The position numbers and the translations under genes were made by a program. This document shows, piece by piece, positions 16,003 to 24,796 of a stretch of DNA of 25,145 bases; within the stretch, counting starts at the first letter, position 1; each line of letters opens with the position of its first letter. A model generated the notes under the pieces. It was not told the origin of the DNA. It saw only the letters and a program-made list of their open reading frames with translations, and made no database searches. The DNA comes from an uncultured Azospirillum sp. (lineage in GTDB: Bacteria > Pseudomonadota > Alphaproteobacteria > Azospirillales > Azospirillaceae): positions 1 through 25,145 of the forward strand of contig NZ_CAMLJP010000098.1 in NCBI RefSeq assembly GCF_946480385.1. The letters run 5' to 3'.

Positions 16003-17007
16003 AAGCCGATTGGATCCGGAGCCGTCCACCGCCTGCGCAGGGAGATGCCCCAACCCTTCAAGCGTCCGGCGCACCGCGAGGTCCAGCGGCGTGTGCGGCT
16101 CCTCGCCCAGGAAGGCCAGCAGGCGGCGGTTGTCCAGCCGCACCGGGCTTTGCCAGAGATAGCGCATCTCGCCGAGTTCACGGAACAAAGGCACCGCCAC
16201 ACCGGCCAGCCGCAGCAGCCACCACGGCATCCGCCGCATCGGCAGGTCGGGCTCGCCAAGCGCGCGGGCGATGGCCGCGACCATTTGCCCGCCGTCGGCA
16301 TCCCAATGGCCGTCCATGTGGAGCATCGCGTCATCGTTCAACTCCGCCTCGCGGTCGAGCAGGCGCATCGCCGTTTCCGCCACGTCGGGCAGATAGGCCC
16401 ATTGGTGGCCGATCCCCGGCCGGCCCGGCTGGTTGATGCGGGTCACCGGCTTGCCGGGCGTCAGCAGTCCCTGGCTGAACCAGCTGTTGCCGGCCTTGGG
16501 ACCGAAGAAGTCGCCGCAGCGCAGGATCAGCAGCCGCGCGCCCTGCCCCACCGCGCGGTGCAGGCGGTGTTCCATCTCCACCCGGATGGCGCCCTTGCGG
16601 GTGAGCGGGTTCTGCGCCGCCGTCTCGGGGATCAGCGGGAAGACGCCTGGGCCGTAGTTGTAGACGGTGCCGGGCAGCAGGATGCGGGCGCGGTTGGCGC
16701 AAGCGGCGGCGATGCTGTTGTCGAGCATGGGGAGAACCAACTGGTCCCAGCCCCGATAGCCGGGCGGGTTCACCGCATGGACGATCAGCGCCGCACCCTC
16801 CGCCGCCGTCCTCACGTCAGCGGCGTTCATCGCGTCGCCGACCACCCACTCGATACCGTCCGATCGCGGCGCCTCCGCCGGCTTGCGGCGCAGGCCGCGC
16901 ACCGTCCAGCCGCGCGCCGCCAGCGCCCGCGCCATTTCGCCGCCGATCCCGCCGGTCGCCCCCAGAACCAGGGCGGTCCTGCCCGTGCCGGTCGCCTGCC
17001 GTGCCAT
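15946..17007 (-). CDS. NAD(P)-dependent epimerase/dehydratase-like (extended SDR) protein
   Basis: The product is 353 residues from the ATG at 17007, which has GGAGG 5 bases upstream; an ATG four codons earlier has no such site. The N-terminal Rossmann motif reads LVLGATGGIGGEMARAL (about residues 13-29). An active-site-like YNYGPG follows a PGTV segment, and RCGDFFGPKAGNSW resembles extended-SDR epimerases that act on nucleotide sugars or similar substrates. The exact substrate is not known. The last 19 codons read through the antisense of the DUF2283 gene and look unlike the family (GSHRHQDQTSDQVGFG), suggesting a C-terminal extension from loss of an earlier stop. It is divergent from a LysR gene, which may regulate it. 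Confidence 0.87.
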   Translation of the reverse strand: MARQATGTGRTALVLGATGGIGGEMARALAARGWTVRGLRRKPAEAPRSDGIEWVVGDAMNAADVRTAAEGAALIVHAVNPPGYRGWDQLVLPMLDNSIAAACANRARILLPGTVYNYGPGVFPLIPETAAQNPLTRKGAIRVEMEHRLHRAVGQGARLLILRCGDFFGPKAGNSWFSQGLLTPGKPVTRINQPGRPGIGHQWAYLPDVAETAMRLLDREAELNDDAMLHMDGHWDADGGQMVAAIARALGEPDLPMRRMPWWLLRLAGVAVPLFRELGEMRYLWQSPVRLDNRRLLAFLGEEPHTPLDLAVRRTLEGLGHLPAQAVDGSGSNRLLFGSHRHQDQTSDQVGFG

Positions 17008-17072
17008 CGCTGCCTCCATCGCTCTTGCGCTTGATGATGGGAAAGGATGGGGCGAGGGATGGCTGAACGGAA

Positions 17073-17100
17073 TTGTCGAACTGCGGCGAGTCGCTATACT
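17073..17100 (+). promoter_or_regulatory. Predicted promoter of the LysR gene
   Basis: TTGTCG (17073-17078) and TATACT (17095-17100) are 16 bases apart. Transcription would begin at about 17107, at or next to the A of the LysR ATG (17108). Confidence 0.65.
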
Positions 17101-17107
17101 GAAATCG

Positions 17108-18013
17108 ATGAACCCGCCGCCACCCAGTTGGGACCTCTACCGCAGTTTCCTGGCGGTGATCCGTGAAGGATCGCTGTCGGCGGCGGCGCGCGCCCTGGGG
17201 TTGACGCAACCGACGCTGGCCCGCCATGTCTCGGCGCTGGAGGAGGCGGTCGGCGGATCCCTGTTCGTGCGCTCGCCGCGCGGGCTGGACCCGACCGACG
17301 CGGCGCTGGCCCTGAAGCCGCAGGCGGAGGCGCTGGATGCGGCGGCGGCCAGCCTGTGGCGCACGGCGTCGGGCTGGGGAGCGGAGGTGCACGGTACGGT
17401 GCGGGTCACCGCCAGCGAGGTGGTCGGCGCCCGCATCCTGCCGGCGATCCTGGCCGGCCTGCGGGACCGCCATCCGGCGCTGGAGGTGGAGCTGGTGCTG
17501 TCCAACAGCGTCGACGACCTGCTGCAGCGCGATGCCGATGTGGCGGTACGGATGGTGGAGCCGGACCAGCAGGCGCTGCTGGTGCGCCGGGTCGGCAGCA
17601 TCGCGCTGGGACTGCACGCCCACCGCGATTACCTCGACCGCCACGGCACTCCGCAGTATCCGGACGATCTCGGCCGCCACAGCGTGATCGGCTTCGACCG
17701 CGAGACGCCTGACATCCGCGCCATGATGCGGCGGGCACCGGCCATCGACCTTCCGCGCTTCGCTCTGCGATCCGACAGCCATCTGGCCCAGCTATCGGCC
17801 ATCGAGGCCGGGTTCGGCATCGGTATCTGCCAAGTCCCGCTGGCGCGGCGGAACCCCGACCTCCGGCGGCTGCTGCCCGACGCCTTCGACATGCCGATGG
17901 GCATGTGGGTCGCGATGCACGAGGATCTGCGCTCCACCCCGCGCTGCCGTGCCGTCTTCGACGGGTTGGCGGCGGGGCTGAGGGATCATTTGTCAGCGGA
18001 TCATGTGACGTAG
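17108..18013 (+). CDS. LysR-family transcriptional regulator
   Basis: The 301-residue product is typical LTTR length. The N-terminal winged helix-turn-helix covers about residues 9-66 (FLAVIREGSLSAAARALGLTQPTLARHVSALEEAVGGSLFVRS), followed by a linker helix and a two-lobed effector-binding domain. The ATG at 17108 has no Shine-Dalgarno and the predicted transcription start is within a base of it, suggesting leaderless translation. Regulators of this class often control the divergent neighbour, here the epimerase-like gene 100 bases away; the effector is unknown. Its stop is 2 bases from that of the convergent lactate dehydrogenase gene. Confidence 0.94.
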   Translation: MNPPPPSWDLYRSFLAVIREGSLSAAARALGLTQPTLARHVSALEEAVGGSLFVRSPRGLDPTDAALALKPQAEALDAAAASLWRTASGWGAEVHGTVRVTASEVVGARILPAILAGLRDRHPALEVELVLSNSVDDLLQRDADVAVRMVEPDQQALLVRRVGSIALGLHAHRDYLDRHGTPQYPDDLGRHSVIGFDRETPDIRAMMRRAPAIDLPRFALRSDSHLAQLSAIEAGFGIGICQVPLARRNPDLRRLLPDAFDMPMGMWVAMHEDLRSTPRCRAVFDGLAAGLRDHLSADHVT

Positions 18014-18015
18014 CG

Positions 18016-19120
<1,105 letters not shown>

Positions 19121-19235
19121 TGCGCCGCAGCAAATGACGGGGATGAAAGTCCGGGCCGTCGCTGTTCGTCATCAAAACCGTCGGTGTCCCGTGGCAAACT
19201 GGGGCCGGCGCCTTTTCCCAGCACCGGAACCGGTC

Positions 19236-21932
19236 ATGACCGTTCGCAACCTCGACAAGCTGTTCAAGCCCGCCTCCATCGCCCTGATCGGCGCCAGCCG
19301 CAAGCCCGGCACGGTGGGGGCCGTGGTCGCCCGCAACCTGTTCCAGGCCGGATTCGACGGGCCGGTGATGCCGGTCAACCCGACCGAACGCGCGGTGGAA
19401 GGGGTGCTGACCTACAAGACGGTGGACAGCCTGCCGATCACACCGGACCTGGGCGTCATCTGCACCGCCCCCGCCACGGTGGCGGCGACCATCGACGCGT
19501 TGGGCAAGCGCGGGACCAAGGCCGCCATCGTCATGACCAACGGCATGTCGGCCGAGCAGACGCAGGCGATGCTGGACGCGGCCAAGCCCTATCTGATGCG
19601 GGTGCTGGGGCCGAACAGCCTGGGCGCCATGGTGCCGGGCCGCGGCATGAACGCCAGCTTCGCACCGGTGGCGCCGCGCAAGGGCGACGTGGCGCTGGTG
19701 GCGCAAAGCTCCATGGTGCTGACCTCGGTCGCCGACTGGGCAACGTCGCGCGGGATCGGCTTCTCGCATCTGGTATCGCTGGGCGACCGCGGCGACGTCG
19801 ATTTCGGCGATCTGCTGGACTATCTCGCCTCCGACGTCACGGTGCGCGCCATCCTGCTCTATATCGAGAGCATCACGCACGCCCGCAAATTCATGTCGGC
19901 CGCCCGCTCCGCCTCGCGCCAGAAGCCGGTGATCGTCATCAAGGCCGGCCGGTCGGACGAGGCGCAGGAGGCCGCGGCGTCGCACACCGGGGCGCTGGCG
20001 GTGTCGGACGCCGTCTATGACGCGGTGTTCCGCCGGGCCGGCGTGCTGCGGGTGAACGATCTGGCCGAGCTGTTCGACGCCGCCGGCACGCTGGGCACCG
20101 GGGTGCCGATCACCGGCGACCGGCTGGCGATCCTGACCAACGGCGGCGGCATGGGCGTGATGGCCACCGACAAGCTGATCCAGGCCGGCGGCCAGCTCGC
20201 CGCCCTGGCGCCGGAGACGCAGGAGGCGCTGACCAAGGCGCTGGGTCCGCAGCCGGCGGGCGCGCCCTTCCGCAACCCGCTGCGCATCGGCGCCGACGCC
20301 ACGCCCAAGCGCTATGCCGAGGCGCTGAACGCGCTGATGCAGGACACCGGCAACGACGCGGTGCTGGTCCTGCACTGCCCGTCCGCCCTGACCGACAGCG
20401 AGGCCATCGCCCAGGCGGTGGCGGAGACCGTGCAGGCCAACAAGGGGCGCCGCCACCCGGTGCTGACCAGCTGGATCGGCGACCAGTCGGCGATGGAAGC
20501 GCGCAAGCTGTTCGCCGACAGCCGCATCCCGACCTACAACGGACCGTCCGACGCGGTGCGCGCCTTCATGCATCTGGTGCGCTACCGCCGCAGCCAGCAG
20601 CTTCTGATGGAGACACCACCGTCGGTGGCGGAGGATTTCCAGCCCGACGAGATCACCGTGAAGAAGGTGATCTCCCGCGCCATGGCCGAGAAGCGTGAGT
20701 GGCTGAGCGAGTATGAGGCCAAGCGCGTGCTGGCCGCTTACGGCATCCCGGTGGTCGACACCCGCGTCGCCGAGACGCCGGCGGAGGCGGCCAACGCCGC
20801 CCGCGTCATCGGCGGGCCGATCGCGCTGAAGATCCTGTCGCACGACATCACCCACAAGTCCGATGTCGGCGGCGTCGCTCTCGGCCTGACCAGTCCGGAC
20901 GAGGTGAAGGCAGAGGCCGAGGCGATGCTGGGCCGCGTCGCCGAACTGGCGCCGGAGGCGCGGATCGAGGGCTTCACCGTCCAGGAGATGGCCGTCCGCC
21001 CCGACGCCTACGAGCTGATCGTCGGCATGACCGAGAACGAGATGTTCGGACCGGTCCTGCTGTTCGGCGAGGGCGGCATCGGCGTGGAGGTGGTGGAGGA
21101 TTACGCGCTGGCCCTGCCGCCGCTGAACATGAAGCTGGCGGCCGAGCAGATGAGCCGCACCCGCATCCACCGCCAGCTGCAGGGCTACCGCTCGCGCGCG
21201 GCGGTCGATCTGGACGCGGTGGCGCTGACGCTGAACAAGGTCAGCCAGCTGGTGGTCGATTTCCCCGAGATCGCGGAGATGGACATCAACCCGCTGCTGG
21301 CCGACGCCGAGGGCGTGCTGGCGCTCGACGCCCGCATCAAGGTCGGCGTGCCGGTGCTGGCGGGGGCGGCAAGGCTGGCGATCCGGCCCTATCCGAAGTC
21401 GCTGGAAGACCGCATCACCATCAAGGACGGCCGCCAATTCTTCGTCCGCCCGATCCTGCCGGAGGATGAGCCGCTGGTGCATCATCTGGTGGAGAACCAG
21501 ACGGCGGAAGACCTGCGCCTGCGCTTCTTCGCGCCGCTGAAGCGGCTGTCGCACCAGGCGGCGGCGCGGCTGACCCAGATCGACTACGACCGCGAGATGG
21601 GGCTGATCGCCGTCGGTCCCGACCCGCAGACCGGCGAGACCATCATGTATGGCGTGGTGCGCATCACCGCCGACCCCGACAACCGCCGCGCCGAATATGC
21701 GGTGATGGTGCGGTCCGACATGAAGGGCCAGGGGCTGGGCTATATCCTGATGAACAAGATCCTGGATTACGCCCGCTCGCGCGGCATCCGGGAAGTCTAT
21801 GGCGAGGTTCTGCGCGAGAACACTAACATGCTGAACATGTGCCGCGCGCTGGGATTCGTCCGCAAGGAGAACCTGGACGAACCCGGCGTGGTCGAGGTCC
21901 GCATCGAGCTGGGTGGTGGGCTGGCGGGGTAA
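19236..21932 (+). CDS. NDP-forming acyl-CoA synthetase/GNAT fusion (PatZ-like)
   Basis: The 898-residue product has the layout of bacterial protein lysine acetyltransferases Pat/PatZ. A CoA-binding domain begins at about residue 8 (FKPASIALIGASRKPG), succinyl-CoA-synthetase-like domains follow, an ATP-grasp part lies at about 480-700 (ALKILSHDITHKSDVGGV), and a C-terminal GNAT domain at about 726-880 carries the acetyl-CoA motif SDMKGQGLGYILM. Known PatZ proteins acetylate and silence acetyl-CoA synthetase. Unlike E. coli PatZ, the segment AAASHTGALAVSD keeps the histidine (His250) that is phosphorylated in active ADP-forming acyl-CoA synthetases. It may therefore be a working synthetase, an acetyltransferase, or both. 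Start at 19236 chosen from family N-termini; the ribosome site is weak. Confidence 0.9.
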   Translation: MTVRNLDKLFKPASIALIGASRKPGTVGAVVARNLFQAGFDGPVMPVNPTERAVEGVLTYKTVDSLPITPDLGVICTAPATVAATIDALGKRGTKAAIVMTNGMSAEQTQAMLDAAKPYLMRVLGPNSLGAMVPGRGMNASFAPVAPRKGDVALVAQSSMVLTSVADWATSRGIGFSHLVSLGDRGDVDFGDLLDYLASDVTVRAILLYIESITHARKFMSAARSASRQKPVIVIKAGRSDEAQEAAASHTGALAVSDAVYDAVFRRAGVLRVNDLAELFDAAGTLGTGVPITGDRLAILTNGGGMGVMATDKLIQAGGQLAALAPETQEALTKALGPQPAGAPFRNPLRIGADATPKRYAEALNALMQDTGNDAVLVLHCPSALTDSEAIAQAVAETVQANKGRRHPVLTSWIGDQSAMEARKLFADSRIPTYNGPSDAVRAFMHLVRYRRSQQLLMETPPSVAEDFQPDEITVKKVISRAMAEKREWLSEYEAKRVLAAYGIPVVDTRVAETPAEAANAARVIGGPIALKILSHDITHKSDVGGVALGLTSPDEVKAEAEAMLGRVAELAPEARIEGFTVQEMAVRPDAYELIVGMTENEMFGPVLLFGEGGIGVEVVEDYALALPPLNMKLAAEQMSRTRIHRQLQGYRSRAAVDLDAVALTLNKVSQLVVDFPEIAEMDINPLLADAEGVLALDARIKVGVPVLAGAARLAIRPYPKSLEDRITIKDGRQFFVRPILPEDEPLVHHLVENQTAEDLRLRFFAPLKRLSHQAAARLTQIDYDREMGLIAVGPDPQTGETIMYGVVRITADPDNRRAEYAVMVRSDMKGQGLGYILMNKILDYARSRGIREVYGEVLRENTNMLNMCRALGFVRKENLDEPGVVEVRIELGGGLAG

Positions 21933-21949
21933 GGTTTTTATACCGACGG

Positions 21950-21978
21950 TTGACTAAAGCCATGGATAGGGCAATATC
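21950..21978 (+). promoter_or_regulatory. Predicted promoter of an antisense RNA
   Basis: TTGACT (21950-21955) and AATATC (21973-21978) are 17 bases apart, a near-consensus sigma-70 arrangement just after the PatZ-like stop codon. Transcription would start near 21985 and run opposite to the 23-codon ORF at 22025-22096. No plus-strand ORF with a ribosome binding site follows before the convergent corA gene. Confidence 0.6.
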
Positions 21979-21983
21979 AGGCT

Positions 21984-22016
21984 TGGCGGGCAGGGGCTCC
22001 TATCCCCTGCCCGCCA
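21984..22016. terminator. Strong hairpin, likely terminator of the small ORF
   Basis: TGGCGGGCAGGGG (21984-21996) pairs perfectly with CCCCTGCCCGCCA (22004-22016) around a 7-base loop. With one bulged T the stem can extend three more pairs. On the minus strand it starts 8 bases after the small ORF's stop. On the plus strand it would form the very 5' end of the predicted antisense RNA. No T run follows on either strand. Confidence 0.65.
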
Positions 22017-22024
22017 GCCCGATG

Positions 22025-22096
22025 CTAGCTGAAGAGATCAAGCAGACGCTTGACGATCTCCAACGCCAGGATCAGGAGTTGGAGGATTTCCTTCAT
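22025..22096 (-). CDS. Putative 23-residue amphipathic membrane peptide (TisB/DinQ-like style)
   Basis: A 24-codon ORF from ATG (22096) to TAG (22025) with AAGGAG (22105-22110) exactly 8 bases upstream, among the best ribosome binding sites in the window. The peptide begins MKEILQLLILALEIV and ends RLLDLFS. More than half of it is Leu, Ile, Val or Phe. The charged residues (K2, E3, E13, K16, R17, D20) fall on one side of a helix, making an amphipathic or membrane-inserting helix. In length and style this is like E. coli TisB or DinQ; I claim no homology. It has a candidate promoter (22174-22202), a structured 70-base leader, a hairpin after the stop and an opposing promoter. The alternative is that it is a chance ORF mirroring a plus-strand frame. 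Confidence 0.5.
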   Translation of the reverse strand: MKEILQLLILALEIVKRLLDLFS

Positions 22097-22120
22097 CCTC
22101 TGTTCTCCTTGCGCGCAGCG

Positions 22121-22145
22121 GGGATGGCGGCCAGCCCGCCATCCC
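22121..22145. other. Perfect hairpin in the small ORF's leader
   Basis: GGGATGGCGG (22121-22130) pairs with CCGCCATCCC (22136-22145) around a 5-base loop. On the minus strand it lies in the 5' leader, about 10 bases before the Shine-Dalgarno, where it could influence ribosome access. On the plus strand it is a possible 3' end for the antisense RNA. Confidence 0.65.
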
Positions 22146-22153
22146 GTCCGCGC

Positions 22154-22166
22154 CGCCACTGTGGCG
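22154..22166. other. Palindrome CGCCAC-T-GTGGCG
   Basis: A perfect 6-bp inverted repeat around one central base. It falls at the predicted 5' end of the small ORF's transcript (start near 22167), so it could be an operator. Confidence 0.45.
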
Positions 22167-22173
22167 CACGCAT

Positions 22174-22202
22174 AGGTATTGCGGAAGCGCTTTCGCTCGC
22201 AA
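22174..22202 (-). promoter_or_regulatory. Predicted promoter of the small peptide gene
   Basis: On the minus strand TTGCGA (22197-22202) and ATACCT (22174-22179) are 17 bases apart. The spacer is filled almost completely by the palindrome 22181-22196. The predicted start near 22167 gives a leader of about 70 bases. Confidence 0.5.
22181..22196. promoter_or_regulatory. Operator-like palindrome GCGGAAGCGCTTTCGC
   Basis: A 16-base palindrome with a single mismatched pair and the central AAGCGCTT. This core resembles operators bound by LacI/GalR-family repressors (GAAAGCGCTTTC). It sits exactly between the predicted -35 and -10 boxes of the small ORF, an ideal repressor position. No LacI-type regulator gene is in the window. 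Confidence 0.45.
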
Positions 22203-22215
22203 AATCAGGATTTTG
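22200..22215. promoter_or_regulatory. Palindrome CAAAATC-AG-GATTTTG
   Basis: A perfect 7-bp inverted repeat with a 2-base centre, overlapping the predicted -35 of the small ORF. The AT content stands out in this GC-rich window. The loop is too short for a good RNA hairpin, so protein binding is more likely. Confidence 0.45.
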
Positions 22216-22229
22216 AACGGCTGCGACGC

Positions 22230-22255
22230 GCCGTCGCGGGCGCACCCGCGTCGGC
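22230..22255 (-). terminator. Hairpin after corA
   Basis: GCCGTCGCGGG (22230-22240) pairs with CCCGCGTCGGC (22245-22255) with one mismatch around loop CGCA, 13 bases past the corA stop. There is no T run directly after it, but a strong GC stem. Confidence 0.55.
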
Positions 22256-22268
22256 GGCTACTCTTCCC

Positions 22269-23264
22269 TTACAGCCAGCCGCGCCGGCGGAAGTACCAGA
22301 GCGGGACCACCGCCGACAGCACCATCAGCAGGATGGCCATGGGATAGCCGAACTCCCAGTCCAGCTCCGGCATGTGCTTGAAGTTCATGCCATAGGCCGA
22401 CGCGATCAGCGTCGGCGGCATCAGCGCCACCGAGACGACCGAGAAGATCTTGATGATGGCGTTCTGTTCGATGTTGATCAGGCCCAGCGTGGCGTCGAGC
22501 AGGAAGTTCGCCTCGTGCGCCAGAAAGCCGGCATGCTCGGTCAGGGAGCGCAAGTCGCGCGTCATCGTCTTCAGCGCGGTCTTCTGGTCCTTGTTCAGCC
22601 GGCCGCCGCTGACCGAGGTCATGAACACCACCAGCCGGTCGAGTCCGGCCAGGCTGTCGCGCACCTTGTGGGTCAGGTCGCCGGCCCGGCCGATGCCGCG
22701 CAGCACGTCCTGCAACTCGTCCGGCTTCTTGGCCGCCTTGCCGAAGCCGCCGCCATCCAGCGAATCGTCGAAGACACGGGCCGACAGCTCGTCGATGCGG
22801 CCGCCGACCAGCTCCAGCACGTCGGCGACCCGGTCGATCACCGCGTCCAGCAGGCCGAACAGCGCGCTCTCCCCCGTCGCCAGCAGTTCCGGCTGGCGGA
22901 CGCAGCGGGCGGCGAAGGTGATGACCGGCAAGGGTTCGGTGTAGCGCAACGTGATGAGATGGCGCGGGGTCAGCACGAAGGTCAGCTCGCCCTGCTCCGG
23001 ATGGGGCGAGGTGGCGCGCGAGATGATGGGAGAGGTCATGTAGATCCCCTCGCCCTCGACATAGAGCTGGCTGGAGGCCTCGATCTCCTTCATCTCCTCG
23101 CGCGTCGGCAGGTCGCAGCCGGTCAGCGCGCCGACATGGGCGCGCTCCGCTTCCGTCGGACGCAGGAGGTCGATCCAGACCGCGCCGCCCGGCAACTCCT
23201 CGCCGAGTTCCAGCGGCTGGCGCACCACCCGCCCGTCTTCGGCACGGGCATGGACGGTGATCAA
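22269..23264 (-). CDS. corA: CorA family magnesium/cobalt transport protein
   Basis: Homopentameric inner-membrane channel for Mg2+ and related divalent cations. The 331-residue product has a large cytoplasmic N-terminal domain, a long stalk helix, and two C-terminal TM segments (about 271-291 and 308-325) joined by the selectivity motif YGMNF (GMN at 292-294) and the loop [13 protein letters not shown]. The C-terminus ends with the basic RRRGWL. The start appears to be a TTG at 23264 overlapping the folD stop (TTGA), with AAGAGG 7 bases upstream; the next in-frame ATG would remove a quarter of the protein. It is the last gene of the yggT-yggU-folD-corA run. Some members export zinc, so the ion is not certain. 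Confidence 0.93.
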   Translation of the reverse strand: MITVHARAEDGRVVRQPLELGEELPGGAVWIDLLRPTEAERAHVGALTGCDLPTREEMKEIEASSQLYVEGEGIYMTSPIISRATSPHPEQGELTFVLTPRHLITLRYTEPLPVITFAARCVRQPELLATGESALFGLLDAVIDRVADVLELVGGRIDELSARVFDDSLDGGGFGKAAKKPDELQDVLRGIGRAGDLTHKVRDSLAGLDRLVVFMTSVSGGRLNKDQKTALKTMTRDLRSLTEHAGFLAHEANFLLDATLGLINIEQNAIIKIFSVVSVALMPPTLIASAYGMNFKHMPELDWEFGYPMAILLMVLSAVVPLWYFRRRGWL

Positions 23265-24166
23265 AGGGCAGCCTCTTCCGGCACCGGCGCGCCGGCGGCG
23301 CGGCAGGCGGCGGCCAACGTGTTCAGCATCAGGCAGGCGATGGTCATCGGGCCGACACCGCCGGGAACCGGCGTGATGGCGCCGGCGACCTTCACCGCCT
23401 CGTCGAAGGCGACGTCGCCGACCAGACGGGTCTTGCCCGGCTCCGCCGCGGCGACGCGGTTGATACCGACATCGATCACCGTGGCTCCGGGCTTGATCCA
23501 GTCGCCGCGCACCATCTCCGGCCGGCCGACCGCCGCCACCAGGATGTCGGCGCGGCGGCATTCCTCCGGCAGATCCACGGTGCGGGAATGGGCCATCGTC
23601 ACCGTGCAGTCGGCCTGCAGCAGAAGCTGGGCCATCGGCTTGCCGACGATGTTGGAGCGGCCCAGCACCAGCGCGCGCTTGCCCTTCAGGTCGCGGCCCA
23701 GCGTGTCGCGGATCAGCAGCAGGCTGCCCAGCGGGGTGCAGGGCACGATGGCGCCCGGCTGGCCGGTGGCGAGCAGGCCGGCATTCACGACGTGGAAGCC
23801 GTCGGCGTCCTTTTCCGGAACGATGCGGGCCAGCACCTTCTGGCTGTCGATGTGCCTGGGCAGCGGCAGCTGGACCAGGATGCCGTGCACCGCCGGATTG
23901 GCGTTCAGCCGGTCGATCAGGGCCAGCAGGTCGGCTTCGGACATGTCGGCCGGCTCGTGATGATCGAAGCTGTTCATGCCGAGTTCGACCAGCGCCCGCT
24001 CCTTGGAGCGGACATAGACCTGGCTGGCCGGATCCTCGCCCACCAGCACGACGGCCAGACCGGGGGTGACGCCATGGCTGGCCTTCAGCGCCGCCACGCC
24101 ATCCGCCACCCGCGCACGCAGGCCGGCCGCGAAGGCCTTGCCGTCGATGATCTTCGCGTCCGCCAT
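23261..24166 (-). CDS. folD: Bifunctional methylenetetrahydrofolate dehydrogenase/cyclohydrolase
   Basis: Converts 5,10-methylene-THF to 10-formyl-THF in one-carbon metabolism, feeding purine synthesis and initiator tRNA formylation. The 301-residue product shows catalytic Lys55 in YVRSK, Gln99 in GILVQLPLP, Asp122 in EKDADGFH, the NADP-binding motif [10 protein letters not shown] (168-177), and [10 protein letters not shown] near the C-terminus. The ATG at 24166 has GGAG about 6 bases upstream. It starts 1 base after the yggU stop and its own stop overlaps the corA start, so it sits inside a tight operon. Confidence 0.97.
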   Translation of the reverse strand: MADAKIIDGKAFAAGLRARVADGVAALKASHGVTPGLAVVLVGEDPASQVYVRSKERALVELGMNSFDHHEPADMSEADLLALIDRLNANPAVHGILVQLPLPRHIDSQKVLARIVPEKDADGFHVVNAGLLATGQPGAIVPCTPLGSLLLIRDTLGRDLKGKRALVLGRSNIVGKPMAQLLLQADCTVTMAHSRTVDLPEECRRADILVAAVGRPEMVRGDWIKPGATVIDVGINRVAAAEPGKTRLVGDVAFDEAVKVAGAITPVPGGVGPMTIACLMLNTLAAACRAAGAPVPEEAAL

Positions 24167-24167
24167 G

Positions 24168-24509
24168 CTACTCTCCACCCTCGCTACCCACATCGTCGAT
24201 CAGGGCCGACAACCGGGCCAGCAATGCCGCCGGGTCGCCCGCCACATGCAGAATCTTGTTCCGGTCGGTGGCGCCGGCCACCACCGTCAGGCTGGTCTTG
24301 GGCAGTTTCCATGCCTTCGACAACAGTTTTATGACGGCCTCGTTGGCTTTGCCGTTTTCCGGCACCGCCGTGACCGCCAGTTTCAGGACCTTCCCCCCGC
24401 CTGCGGTGTCGGCCGTCCCGGTCACCGCGTTGCGCGACGCCTTGGGCGTCACCCGGAGCGCGACGCGCAGGCCGTCGGCCACCGCCTCGATGGGGGAGGA
24501 TGCCGCCAC
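24168..24509 (-). CDS. yggU: DUF167/YggU family protein
   Basis: Small conserved protein of unknown function. The 113-residue product contains the family pattern [18 protein letters not shown], then [49 protein letters not shown] take the GTG at 24509 as start, 2 bases after the yggT stop. No ATG lies in a suitable place, and the upstream part of the open frame is a shadow of yggT. In proteobacteria yggU commonly follows yggT, as here. Confidence 0.9.
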   Translation of the reverse strand: MAASSPIEAVADGLRVALRVTPKASRNAVTGTADTAGGGKVLKLAVTAVPENGKANEAVIKLLSKAWKLPKTSLTVVAGATDRNKILHVAGDPAALLARLSALIDDVGSEGGE

Positions 24510-24511
24510 GG

Positions 24512-24796
24512 TCAGAAGCGCGGCCAGTATTGCGCCATCAGGTTCTGGATGAAGGAGATCGCCAGCAGCACGACGATCGGTGACAGGTCCAGCCCGCCCA
24601 TGTTGGGCAGGACGCGGCGGATCGGGCGCAGCACCGGCTCGGTGATGCGGTACAGGAAATCGCCGATCAGATAGACCGCGCGGTTGCGCGTGTTCACCAC
24701 GTTGAAGGCAACCAGCCAGCTGAGGATCGCCGACAGGATCAGGACCCAGAAGAACAGGTCCAGGATGGTGTTGATGAGCAAATACAGCGCGATCAT
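24512..24796 (-). CDS. yggT: YggT family integral membrane protein
   Basis: The 94-residue product has two hydrophobic segments, about residues 2-28 (IALYLLINTILDLFFWVLIL) and 71-90 (LSPIVVLLAISFIQNLM). Between them lies the conserved loop YRITEPVLRPIRRVLPNMGGLD, the hallmark of the YGGT family. These proteins have been linked to osmotic tolerance and to division or envelope functions, without a settled role. The ATG at 24796 has GGAG about 10 bases upstream. It leads the yggT-yggU-folD-corA operon; I could not find a convincing promoter in the 270 bases upstream. Confidence 0.93.
   Translation of the reverse strand: MIALYLLINTILDLFFWVLILSAILSWLVAFNVVNTRNRAVYLIGDFLYRITEPVLRPIRRVLPNMGGLDLSPIVVLLAISFIQNLMAQYWPRF

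Larger units (their letters stand above)
21985..22145 (+). ncRNA. Putative antisense RNA opposite the small peptide gene
   Basis: Inferred transcript from the promoter at 21950-21978. It would begin with the hairpin at 21984-22016, cover the complement of the whole 23-codon ORF and its Shine-Dalgarno, and could end at the hairpin 22121-22145. The 3' end is a guess because no T run is present. The arrangement matches known antisense control of small membrane peptides, but nothing here proves that the RNA is made. Confidence 0.35.

Noticed and set aside
22022..22216. Plus-strand ORF opposite the small peptide, starting MLAEEIKQTLDDLQ
   Set aside because: It has no ribosome binding site and its Leu/Glu/Gln pattern is the expected mirror of a Leu-rich reading on the other strand. 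The minus-strand frame has the good Shine-Dalgarno.
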